From Viola odorata (taxonomy: Eukaryota; Streptophyta; Magnoliopsida; Malpighiales; Violaceae), in contig OY829544.1 of the NCBI GenBank assembly GCA_963691705.1, forward strand, positions 9,121,501 to 9,185,500: a stretch of 64,000 nt of DNA, written 5' to 3'. How positions within the stretch are numbered: position 1 is the stretch's first letter; the number at the start of each line of letters is the position of its first letter. Below, one piece after another: positions 21,889-33,352 of the stretch. Both the position numbers and the translations under genes were made by a program. Below the pieces are notes generated by a model. That model did no database searches and had not been told where the DNA came from. It was given only the letters and a program-made list of their open reading frames with translations.

Positions 21889-24800
21889 TTAAGTTTTGGT
21901 TGAAAAAGGATTCATGGATGCTTGTATTTCTTCTAAGGTTCTGCCCTTAGTCTCTGGTACCAGCTTTGACACAAATATAATGGTTAGCCCACATACACTT
22001 GAGAATATGAAGAATGTTCCTGAAGCCAAAATACATCACAAATTATACATAAATATACCTTTTTTTTTTAAAGAAAAGAAAAAAACATTAAATATAAAGT
22101 AGGGAGACGAAAAATACCTGGTGAACTCCAACTCATTAGAAAGTTAAAAATGTAGGAGATGATCCAGGAACCTAACCAGCTCACAAGTGTCACCAGACTA
22201 CCAGCAGATCCTTTCATATCTATAGGAAACACCTGAGAGTTCAAAAAAGAAGTTTGAAGATTGCCTGATGAACCAAAGGGTAAGGTTTCGGGTTCGAATC
22301 TCCTTGTTTGCAATCTTATCTGTGTCAAAGAAAGATTTCCAGATGAGATTAACCTACCTCGGACATTATAACCCATGGAATTCCTCCCATCCCTAGTGAG
22401 AATGAACCTGTATATGTCTGGATGAAGATATAAGAAAATGTCAGCATAAAACCAATCTGCAAACCCTTTTTTGTTTCTTTTGAGGCATTACCAGAACTCC
22501 AAAAAGTGCTAAAAAGGGTGAAACCTCTGCCCATTTATCAACATCCTGCAAATAGCAAGGTTTGCACTTTTCAGCAAGTCTAGAACTCGGTTTTTCTTAA
22601 CTAGAAACTAGTAGATTTCTCATGTTTTTATGAGAACCTGTAGCAAAAATGAGATCGCTGCAAGAAGGCAACCCAAGCATGTTCCAGCTGCAGAAACCTA
22701 TAAGCATGTGAGTAGACTTCAGCATTCTAATACTAGTTCTTTGATTATAGTGACATTGTAGAGACTCGAAAGGTTTCGAGAGACCTTCTTACCATCAGAA
22801 GTGGCCGTCGTCCAGATATGTCCATCAAGACTACTCCCAATGCAGTCATTGGAATCTGCAGAAAAATCAATCGCCATGTCCAACATTGTGTCTCGGAATG
22901 GTATAACGCGGAATCTAGTGCTTTCTAATACTAACCTGAACAACAACCATAGCTATAGTCCCAATGCTACCGGAGAAACCTGTCATGCAACAAACCGATT
23001 CTTATTTTCCGCTTCCTTACTTATTTTGTCCATTTTGGGGACTACTAATCGAGTCTGCATGTACCTGCTGATATGAATATGGAAGTTGCATAAAATGCAA
23101 TGGCATTGACCCCTCCAAACTGTTGCAGCACCATCAAGCCAACTCCAACCTAAATAAATTTCAACTAACCAAAGTTTATTCCTACTAAACCATAGTAATG
23201 AAAGGAGAATTTGAGCATGAAAACGGCATGACTTTTATTAACGTTGAGAAGCTTACAATGAGCGAATGCGCGTATTTCCACTGGAACAATTCAAACACAC
23301 TACCTCCAGAAATCATTTGAAGGGTTTGTGTATACTCCTATAAACGATAAAAACGAGTTCTTTTTGTCAATCTCTGAAATGAGAGAACAAAAGTTAAGTT
23401 GAAACGAGAGAATTATGCTCTTTCCCACTCATCCAAGATAAAACCTTACTCTAATTTCAGCTGCTTCACCAGAAATATCAGCACTCTTCCCTCTGAGGCG
23501 CTTGAGAGCAGCTTCGGATTCTATTCCTCGGTCAACCTTTGCCTGCAGCGGTTACCTATCAGTACATTAGTTTGAGTTTGTTTACTTCAATGCATGACCA
23601 AGCTGGCTTCCATGCTTATTTTTTTAAAAGAGTTCCAACATGAGGCTTTAGTTCCGTAACACTAAGAAACAAACTTTGGTTACCCTTTTACTTCTTATGT
23701 GACAATTTATGTAAGGATAAACAGCAGTTGTTTCTAAAATCAGAGTATTTCTCACCAACCATCTTGGAGATTCTGGAATGAAGAATAGACCTACGATTTG
23801 TATAAGGCATGGAATAATTCCTGAAAGAAGTGAAACCAAATATAATTCAGCATTTGCAGAATAACCTATTCAATTGAACAGCACAGTATCAAATGGAAAT
23901 CTTACCGATAAGAGCCAGAATTCGCCAGGACACAAAAGCTCCAATGAGATATGTCAATGACACACCACAACATATCATCAACTGCAGAATCAGTAAGTGC
24001 ATTAGCAAAAGGAAACACATAATATATGATACACGCTGCTAAATGATGCTTTGGCATTAATTACTTGATGCACTGTTGTAAATCCTCCTCGAACATTCTT
24101 GGGAGTGATTTCAGCTATGTATATGGGTACCTTTTGGTCAATAGGTAGACAAATGCATCAGTGCTCCTACATCACTACATGAATGATTAATCAAATACGA
24201 AGAGCGATGCACTCAAATCATTACCACATAGGAAAGGAGGCCCATTCCATAACCTACAGACAGTCTCCCGGCGTAAAGCCACCAAGCAACCTTTAAACAT
24301 ACACTGAAGTTTCAACATTTTTTATGTAATCCAAGAAAAATGAAATCTACTTAACATGTCATTCTAGCCTTGCCTTCGCAAACGCAATTGCAAGCCAACC
24401 CATGATGCAAAATATTTCTGCAAAACCCATTGTCTGAATCGCCATAACCAAAACGATACAGAATGGAAGAGTCAAAAGAGTATAGTTTTCGGGTATGGCT
24501 AATAATGATTGCAGGGGAACTGAAAAGAAAGAAGAAAAGGAAAAACTTACACCCCTTCTACCAATATAATCTGCTATCTTTCCACTCATTATAGCACCTA
24601 TCATTGCTCCAATTGTTAATATCGAACCGAAAACTGAGTACTGCATAGAAAAAAATCCATTGAGAAGGAAATTCAAAAGAAGATGCAAGGAATTCTTCTA
24701 AGTTGTTATGGTTTGATATCCGATACACAAGTCCACACTTTTATGAATACTTACCTCTGCCAAAGACAGATTAAGGTTGTCCATGATTCCAGACTGAGTA

Positions 24801-25091
24801 GGTGATGAAAATCCTATCTGCCCATTATCAGTGCCCAAATCAGCTGATAATTTTTTTTGCTATGATGATAATACTAAGTAAATAGATCCAAAACAACCTT
24901 AAAACCAACAGAAATTCATCTCAACTTACAGCTGTTCCGAAAACAGAGGAACCAGACACAGCAACGAGGGTGCTTATGACCACTGCAGCAGTTACCGATG
25001 ACCCTTCTTCAATCATCTCTCCCTCCCTTCTTACAAGAAGAGGGTTTGCTGTTTCTCCTTCTTCAACTTGTATTCTGCTTTCCCTGTCCAT
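21889..25091 (-). CDS. ERD6-like monosaccharide transporter (MFS sugar porter)
   Basis: Eighteen exons join in frame to 477 residues: 25091-24930, 24817-24755, 24640-24551, 24433-24374, 24290-24225, 24130-24065, 23981-23906, 23820-23756, 23542-23450, 23337-23257, 23149-23065, 22979-22936, 22855-22793, 22697-22638, 22545-22492, 22417-22358, 22232-22118 and 22019-21889. Sugar porter motifs are present: [11 protein letters not shown] after TM2, [52 protein letters not shown] and [18 protein letters not shown]. Twelve membrane segments are expected. The N-terminal tail ([26 protein letters not shown]) is cytosolic. Family members export glucose or fructose from the vacuole, often under stress (known for Arabidopsis ESL/ERDL proteins; inferred here). 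Intron 4 has a GC donor. Intact. Confidence 0.95.
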
Positions 25092-26083
25092 TTCTTGACT
25101 TTCTTGAAAGAGGAAAGCAACAGTGAGCAAGAGATGGACTGAGAGATTATACTTTAATGAAATAATTAAGGTTGTACAATACACTAAGGAAGCCAATTGG
25201 TTTTGGACCTGCTTTGTCTGTTTTTCTCCTGTTGTTTTCGGTAAAGACAGAATCTTTGCCTCCCCCCATTCCTAATCTTATCACGTGTTTGTTCATATTC
25301 ATGTGTTTTCTTATAACCCCCATTTCTTTTCTTCTCTTTTCTTCTTAATGAAATGATTTATCATTAATAATAACCTCGGAAAGTTTACTTGAGCTGATTC
25401 AGAATCCAATTTTAATAGATATAATCATATAACTAATAAAAATCACAACGAAAATCATAAAAACACAGCATATAAACAAGTCAAACCCTTATTTAAAATA
25501 GTATCAAATCCCACAGAGACGGGGTTCCAATCGAAGGTCTCGGAACACAGACACAAGGTCAGGTCCACGTGCTAAATATAAAAACTCCACAAATGAGCTA
25601 GAAACATAGTACAAGGATAGAGCTTGTTTCAAGTGCACAAGCATACAAACACAAGTCATTCAAAACCCACAGGATTTTGAAGATATGCCGAACTAAATCT
25701 GGTTTCCCGAACTAGTTGGCGGCCAGTAACATCAGGCTCCTGCCTGATCTTGGGGTGGTACCGGTACGTCCTTCTTCCACATAAGATGCAGCTACTCCAC
25801 CACAGAAACCAAGAATCATTCCACATTTGGCTTGTCTGTGAGCAGAAAAATCATAATCTCCTTCAGAAACTGCAGACAACCATAAAAAGTAGGAAATAAG
25901 CAACCACAATATACAATATTATTAGTGAAATTAAAGGGACCATCCAATGAGTTTCATCATCGAACCTTGATTGCAACTTTTTAGAGTATCTAGCAGCTGC
26001 GAGCGCGACGCGACGCCGAGCGCCAGTGCAGGCTTTCCCACCCCATTCTCCTGCACCAGCGGTGGGGCAAAGTTGGCTGATTG
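25092..26083. other. ERD6-like upstream region and eRF1 3' region with one doubtful small ORF
   Basis: A minus-strand frame at 25909-25712 ends in VEEGRTGTTPRSGRSLMLLAAN; its part after 25883 is preceded by an acceptor-like TGTCTGCAG. I do not recognise it, and it could be a terminal exon or part of the eRF1 3' UTR. A short GC-rich patch at 25990-26035 stands out from its surroundings. No gene can be supported firmly. Confidence 0.25.
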
Positions 26084-27397
26084 CTATTCAGAATCCTCGT
26101 AGACTTCACCATCATCAGAAAACTCATCAAATGACCTCATATCAAGCTGATAACGAAGGATACCGCCAATGCCACCAAATCCCCTGCAAAACTGAGATCC
26201 TTCTTGAGATTTATTGGTCACAAACTCAAGGGAGCAACCAAACCTCTTGTACTCATTAGCAAACCACTCAAGCAAGGGCAACTTTTCCTGAACCTCCAAT
26301 TCAGCTGAGGTTTCTGGATCCCTGAAGTTCTTCTGGTCATTTTCCAGCTCCTTGTTCAGATGTTTTATAACAATCTCACTACTCGTAGCATTTTTCAATG
26401 TGTACCTATTCATGTCCAAATTTTCCCACACAATAAGAATCTCCACAGCACCCATCTCCAAGGCTTTTAATGTGTCATCCACACCAAAAACATACTTTCC
26501 AGTATCCTGGCTTATTTCTTCAAAATACTTGCCAATCAAGCGCTTCTCTTGTATAAATTTCACATTGGACAGAATTTCTGATGATAACTCAATAGCCTGA
26601 TTGAAACCATTCTCACCACCATATGAGACATCAACCACATTCAAAATCTTAGCCTGGAGTCGAGGATCAAACATATCAGACTGACTCAGCTCTGTCTTGA
26701 AGTCAGCAGACCCGGCAAGAATTAATCCAGAAACATTAGGCTGACTGGTGGCAGGATTAATATAAAATTGTGTGGCAAGCTCTGCCGTCTTCCTAACATA
26801 GTTGTGACGCTTCTCCATCCGAAGTCGAGCAAATCGAAGAGCAGACTGCCCTCCTCTACCATGTTTCTTTGGCAAGTCAACAGAAAACTTATGTAGAACC
26901 TCTCGGGTGTTGCCACTCAGTGTTCCAAAGAGGGTTCCATTACCATCCATGACAATGAAACCAAACTTGTCATCAGATTCCAAGAGTTCATTCAGTGCTT
27001 CAGTATGAAACTTGTTGTCACAAAGGTAAAGAGATGCATTTATGGGCCTGAAAGGCTCAAAGTCAATGGTCACCTTCTTTTCCTTCCCATCATCAGTGAC
27101 AATTGTCCCAGTGTAAAGCACAAGCCCGTTAGGAGGGACCTTGTTGTACAGCTTGAGCCTCTGCTGAGCAGAAGTGATTGCACCCAACACAGATTGTCGA
27201 TTGACCCTACTCTTAATGTTGGAAGCCGTGCCAAACTCATCCCCAAGCATCTTAGTGACACGGGAAACCTGATCACGAGGTGGCATGATGAGAGAAATCA
27301 TGCTAGTACCATTCCCTCGAGCCGCTTCCAGTGCCTTGATAAGCTTCTTGATCTTCCATATCTCAATGTTTTTATCGGTCTCGTGACTGTCTGCCAT
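26084..27397 (-). CDS. ERF1: Eukaryotic peptide chain release factor subunit 1 (eRF1)
   Basis: One uninterrupted coding exon of 437 residues, the normal eRF1 length. Domain 1 contains stop-codon recognition motifs NIKS ([13 protein letters not shown]) and YxCxxxF (YLCDNKF). Domain 2 has the catalytic GGQ loop ([27 protein letters not shown]) that triggers peptidyl-tRNA hydrolysis. Domain 3 ([39 protein letters not shown] to the acidic tail [10 protein letters not shown]) binds eRF3. The start [40 protein letters not shown] matches the family start. The open frame runs further upstream to 27529, but that part is 5' UTR and intron: an acceptor lies at 27436-27437. Complete, with no lesions. Confidence 0.98.
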   Translation of the reverse strand: MADSHETDKNIEIWKIKKLIKALEAARGNGTSMISLIMPPRDQVSRVTKMLGDEFGTASNIKSRVNRQSVLGAITSAQQRLKLYNKVPPNGLVLYTGTIVTDDGKEKKVTIDFEPFRPINASLYLCDNKFHTEALNELLESDDKFGFIVMDGNGTLFGTLSGNTREVLHKFSVDLPKKHGRGGQSALRFARLRMEKRHNYVRKTAELATQFYINPATSQPNVSGLILAGSADFKTELSQSDMFDPRLQAKILNVVDVSYGGENGFNQAIELSSEILSNVKFIQEKRLIGKYFEEISQDTGKYVFGVDDTLKALEMGAVEILIVWENLDMNRYTLKNATSSEIVIKHLNKELENDQKNFRDPETSAELEVQEKLPLLEWFANEYKRFGCSLEFVTNKSQEGSQFCRGFGGIGGILRYQLDMRSFDEFSDDGEVYEDSE

Positions 27398-28095
27398 CCT
27401 GTAGTCCTTTAAAACTTGTAACGAACTCGTTTTTCCTGCAAAGAGGATAACCCAAAATAAATCAACTACGACCCTTCCAAAATCCAAATTATGGAAAACA
27501 AACACAATACAAAAAGCAATGCACTGCATACAAGATTATAATCAATTACATTGCAAAACACTAGATATTATAAATACAGAAATCAATCAAACAGACAAGT
27601 GAACCAGATCTCAAAACATCGAATTGGGCTGAAAAGATCATAGCTATATTTCATGAATCATAGTAAAACACTAACCTGCTATAAAACATTACCAGATTGA
27701 AATCAAATCAATACACCAAAAAGGCCCAATCCCGAAACAAAGACAGTGAACAGTTCAGCACAAAAATAACATCATAGAAGAGAAAAAACAATAATAATTA
27801 AGTAGAAAAGAGCAATTATAATAATTAACAAAATCGGCATCGTTGTTAAACCTATCAGATAAATCATAATACTTGAGGCAGAAAGAAAGGGAGGAACCTG
27901 GTAGCGGTGGAGACGACGCGGCGGATTGCTTGCCTCCGGTAAGAGGGAATTTGCGAGAGGAGAAGATGGATTTTGGCTCTGATGAAATTTGGTGGTATTA
28001 AGATAAAACGCAAATACCATAAATTCGTGGCCTTTAAATACGATGATAAAAAGATGAGATACCTTCAACTTTTCAACCCTACACACCAAAAAACG
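27398..28095 (-). promoter_or_regulatory. eRF1 5' UTR with intron and proximal promoter
   Basis: A leader intron fits donor CCAG|GTTCC at 27897 and acceptor TTGCAG|GAAAAA at 27436 on the minus strand. The first non-coding exon would cover about 27898-27990 (CTCTTACCGGAGGCAAGC region). The position of the transcription start is not certain. Confidence 0.5.
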
Positions 28096-28581
28096 CTAAC
28101 CCATCAGCTTAACCATGGTTAATGTTACTTGACCAGATTGCGTGACACGAAAAATTTCCCCCCGCGTGTTCCCTCCTTTTCCGTGTGTGGGGTAACTATT
28201 GGCCCGAGATATGAGTGTCGATTCTGGACACGATACATTAGGGCTAGTTCCTTTGTATCGCCCGGACTCAAAATCGATTCGGTTAATTACGTCAATGTTC
28301 ATTTTTTTTCTAAAACACGAGTTAAAATAACATTGTAAAGTTTAAGAAACTATAACGATTAATTTTAAATTTTGAAAGTGAAGTGTTATAGTAAAAGATT
28401 TTTAAAATTATAATAAACTATATTAAAATATTTAAAATTTATAAAGTTCTTCGTTATGGCTCTCATGGTTTTAGAACTTGTAATATTAACCTGATAGGTT
28501 CCTAACAGTTGATAAAATAAATGATACTTCTTCTGGTTCTCAAAAAGGCCGGGCACACGGATTAAGAAAATACTGATCGCT

Positions 28582-28896
28582 GTTTAAGCTGAGCTGGACA
28601 AAATAGAAGAGTTGAACATCGTGCTTTCCTGGTTGTGTAAGGATGTGCTGTTAGTACCGGCAGTAACAGCTTTCCTAGGGAGAACTCCGAATTTGAAAGT
28701 GCTCCGCATCTCTTACTACTCCGGTGAAAAGACCCCTGGCAACACCATGAGTTTGGAGACGTTGCGCATCCAGATGCCGCGCCACAGCTTCCCTCAAGGA
28801 ATTAAGGAACTGCAGATGAAGGTACGAGGAGGAGAGAACGAAGAAGCTTTAATTGCATACTTGGCTGAAAATGGTTGGAGAAGATTAATGTTCTAA
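28582..28896 (+). pseudogene. LRR-like gene fragment
   Basis: An open frame after a TAA reads ELDKIEELNIVLSWL, then FLGRTPNLKVLRISYYSG, MSLETLRIQMPRHSFPQGIKELQMKV and a natural-looking end NGWRRLMF. The LxxLxI spacing resembles a leucine-rich repeat end of an F-box/LRR or NBS-LRR protein. There is no start codon context and no further domain, so it is most likely a truncated fragment. Family assignment is weak. Confidence 0.35.
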
Positions 28897-28929
28897 AGTC
28901 TTGATTATACATGTTCATGTAATGCAGTA

Positions 28930-29679
28930 ATGGTGGGTTAAATTTATACGACTTTTGTTTAGACTTTTAGAGTGTCAATCTGCACACTATATTTCCCTTA
29001 TTTAATAACTATCATACGTTCAAATTCAAAGTCTACGTTACTCCTGGAAAGGAGGTTGGACAAAAGTGCCTATTAGTTAGGCTTACAGCTCCTAAACTGT
29101 TCTATATAACAAACCTGATATCCAGTTTATAAGTAGTGAAATTTGTTGGACAACACAACTTGATGGTTTAAAATGTATGAATCATAGTTCATCACGTGGA
29201 AAGGAACAGGAAGTTCTGATTCAATCCTTTCCAGCTGAATCAATGCTAACATCTCATCTAGAGTGCCGATTCCACCAGGAGAGCAATTACAGAACTAGTA
29301 TTTCTAACAACAGCATCCAGAGAAAAACCAAACATTTCACACAAAATGACTATTTTTCTTTTTTCCAAAACATAGAAATGTTTTATTCACCTGCATGTAT
29401 AAAGGTGAATTTTTTAAGGGCTGTCCATTCACCAGCCTCTCTTGCTAGCTGAAATCTCTTACCATTACTATTGTCTAACTTTTTTTGTTAAATTTCTCGC
29501 GAGTTGGTGATCAAATCTCCATTTTCCATGAAATACAAAAATGCATTGCAAACCAGCGTTACAATATTTACAAGAGTACTTGCTCAAACATTACCCAATT
29601 GATAATCCAAAACATACCCCTAGATATTTTAATCTCTACACGGGTACGGAACTCTTAATCATTGTAGTACCTAACCGGT
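28930..29679. other. Intergenic, no recognised feature
   Basis: AT-rich spacer. Short open frames (29177-29452 and similar) show no family features. Confidence 0.35.
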
Positions 29680-30060
29680 ACCCTGCTTGTTCTACTTTTA
29701 GGGTGTGGTCGACATCAGCGAGGGCCCCTACCCAGTACCTACTACCCGGATGACGCCTAATCCCACACCCGGAACATCCTACCATCCGGGACAACACCTT
29801 GGCCACCTATAAATACCCCTAAGGCAAAGGCAAGAAGGGGGACAAGCTTACACTCTGCAGAGTGACTCTCTCTCTCTGCTCTCCCTCAACTCCTGCTTAC
29901 CCTCATATTTATTAATTTATTGACTTAAGCATCGGAGAGCCCTCCGACGTTGTGCAGGTGTAGTGGCGGCGTGGATCACCTCCTCTAGAAGGTCAAGATC
30001 TCAGAATCATCCTCACCGTCCGAGGATTATCACCAATATTTAAGGCAAAGGTTCTTTGCT
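29680..30060 (+). repeat. Probable LTR remnant or solo LTR (promoter-like)
   Basis: The stretch has the look of a plant LTR promoter and R-U5 region: CACCTATAAATACCCCTAAG (TATA at 29808-29814), then a GA/CT-rich leader, 'cttaagcatcggagagccc' at 29925, and a GC-richer tail ending near 'gattatcaccaat'. I could not define both ends or a target-site duplication and no internal coding part follows, so the call is tentative. Confidence 0.35.
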
Positions 30061-30133
30061 ATACATGAGTCGGAAAATCCACTGAGGTCGCAAGAGAAGT
30101 TAAAAGTACATTTCTACGGTTAACTCAACATTT

Positions 30134-31040
<907 letters not shown>

Positions 31041-31685
31041 TCTTGTAAGGACAAAGGAAGATATATTTAGTCCCAATAAGAATAATGTTTTGACAAGGAT
31101 ATAAAGAAAAAGAGAGAACCAAGTAACTGAGAATCCTCGAGCAATAACAGAAATGTTGATGCGACAGACACCCAAGGAATGAAAGACTGCAGGTTTTCAT
31201 GTCGAAGTTTGGTGGTTGAATTGGAAAATTCTTGTGCAAACCAGAATACACAAAGATAAAGATATTCATATTGACATGCCTCTTGTAACCCTAGGAACAG
31301 ACCACTGTTCAGACCCGAAAACTTTACTAGAAACTAGTAATGTCGATCACAGTGCCTGATCTCTATTCTGTGTGATAATGAACTTCATGAAAGAAGAAAG
31401 AGAAATGGACACCGGTCTTCCTAGGTGGTACAAAATGTAATAATAATAACACCAATACAACGCCCTAACAACAACAGCAAGGAATGTCACGTGACAACGA
31501 TTCAAAAATCTTATGTGGTTTCCTTGCAAATAACAATTAATTTTTTACCGCGTAATTTTTATATAGATTTAAAATTTAGTGGATTAGAAAGCTATATGAT
31601 ATTCACACCTTTGTGCAATAAGGGTTTTAGGAATACTTCTTACCCTACTATTTCTTTAAAGTCATTAGAAGCTTAAGCATTTTGT
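31041..31685. other. Intergenic; intron relic of AKR copy and start of the LBD repeat cluster
   Basis: No coding sequence recognised. A phrase of about 37 bp ending in AAGCATTTTGTTAGTAAG at about 31656-31692 recurs at 32006-32048, flanking the first LBD fragment as a direct repeat. Confidence 0.5.
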
Positions 31686-31985
31686 TAGTAAGACCAAAAC
31701 AGCCATTAACCGGATGGTGAATCCTCTGCTCTGCTTCATAAACCAATGAATTCACAGCATCCTCCCAGCTCCTTCAAAAGCTTGCTCACATTGCTAGCCC
31801 CAAACACCCTTTGCACACTGGAAAACTTCTGGGCTGTTCTGCTGTAAAATAAGGTGCAAAGACACATTGTTTGAGGACCAGTATAATAAGACAATTCTTT
31901 CTTTGTAGAGTACAATTCATTCTCTAGGTGCTTCAATCTTTCCAAGAATTAAGATAAGACCAAAACAGCTATTAACCAGATCGTG
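31686..31985 (-). pseudogene. Scrambled LBD (LOB-domain) fragment A
   Basis: On the minus strand the LBD segments occur in the wrong order. ERLKHLENELYSTKKELSYYTGPQTM (31945-31865), normally after the LOB domain, is fused directly to an upstream LOB-domain piece (Cys-Leu-Cys-Thr-Leu-Phe, then AQKFSSVQRVFGASNVSKLLKEL), followed by NSLVYE-type sequence in another frame and a DPVNGC-type piece. It is therefore a rearranged copy of the same LBD gene seen at 40-41 kb and codes for nothing sensible. Confidence 0.75.
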
Positions 31986-32230
31986 AATCCTCTGCTGCTT
32001 CATAAGCTTTTTAAAGTCATTAGAAGCTTAAGCATTTTGTTAGTAAGCTTCTGATTATTTATCTTGGTCACCAAAAGCCGCAAAAACCATTTTGTTTAAT
32101 TTTTTAATTGAGATTAGAATCCTGTCTCGCCACGTTTCGCTGGAATCTCAATTCTGCGGTTGCTAGTGCTGAGGGTGTTTGGTGCTAGCAATGTGAATTC
32201 ATTGGTTTATGAAGCAGAGCAGAGGATTCA

Positions 32231-33352
32231 TGATACGATCCTGGTTCCTTAGGATGCGTAACACCAACTGTGATCTCTGTTCAAAGATGGATTTCCTGCG
32301 GAATAGATGAAACTGATAGATAACTCGACAAGTACGAGCTTAGACCACTAGCTAACCTGTGCTAAGTGCCCTAATCGATTTCAAGTCAAGGGTCTTGAAT
32401 CGGGTTCTTAGGACTAGACTCAACAATGTGAGAATCACACTAAGATAAACGAGACAATAATGCAATTCCAAGATTTACTTGTATAAGACTCAAGTATTGC
32501 GGACTCAAGAATAACAAGGTTCAACCAACTTGAACAAGGGCGGAGATTGAAGAGATTAACTCAATTTATCAAATAACAGCCAAGTTTCTAAGGAGGCCAA
32601 GAGGCTCCTTATATAGGTTACAAAATAACCCTAATTCCATAAAAGGAATATTACATACAGTAGATACCTAACTAATTAATTAAAGAGTCAGAGACTAAAT
32701 AAATAAAAGCAATAAACACGTGCAGCTTCTGGACAACAGAAACGGACAAGTGCCGATAGAGGTAGGAACCAATCGGGAAGGAGCCGTTTCATTCAAGGGC
32801 AGATAGGTGCTAAAACGGACACGCGGAAATGTTGAAGCAAACGGCAATCGGATGAGTCAAAACGGTAAGTGCCGTTTTGAGAGGAACGGACGCTTGCCGA
32901 TAGAATGGTCAAATGCCGTTTGACCAATGCCGATTGTGCCAATAGGTCAAGTGCCGTTGTGAGCATAACGGTCAATTGCCGTTTGACCCACGTCATCATC
33001 GGTCAAGGCAAAAGTGAGAAGATTCACTATCTTTACCGTCTTCTCCCTAAGTGCAGCCCTCTCACTTGTCATCTCAGATTCTAGCTCTTTGTGGATGAGG
33101 GATGACAATCGGTCTTGAAGTCGTTGGGCTCTGGCTCGAGTCATTGGACCCACGTCATCATCGGTCAAGGCAAAAGTGAGAAGATTCACTATCTTTGCCG
33201 TCTTCTCCCTAAGTGCAGCCCTCTCACTTGTCATCTCAGATTCTAGCTCTTTGTGGATGAGGGATGACAATCGGTCTTGAAGTCGTTGGGCTCTGGCTCG
33301 AGTCATTGGACCAGCTGGTGGTAATGGTAACTGGATGCGTGGATTCGCATCA
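32231..33352 (-). repeat. 3' LTR of the gypsy element (1122 bp, with duplicated segment)
   Basis: Identical in layout to the other LTR except for an extra 162 bp, present as tandem copies 32988-33149 and 33150-33311. The two copies differ by at least one base (GTA versus GCA codon on the coding strand). U3 contains many GCCGTTT/AAACGGC motifs at 32740-32980 and a TATATAAGG box on the minus strand near 32612. Confidence 0.92.

Noticed and set aside
22270..22320. tRNA-like B box (GGTTCGAATC) in an intron of the ERD6-like gene
   Set aside because: No acceptor stem, D-arm or anticodon arm could be folded around it; at best a SINE relic.
27005..27412. 135-codon plus-strand frame under eRF1
   Set aside because: Antisense shadow of the eRF1 exon.
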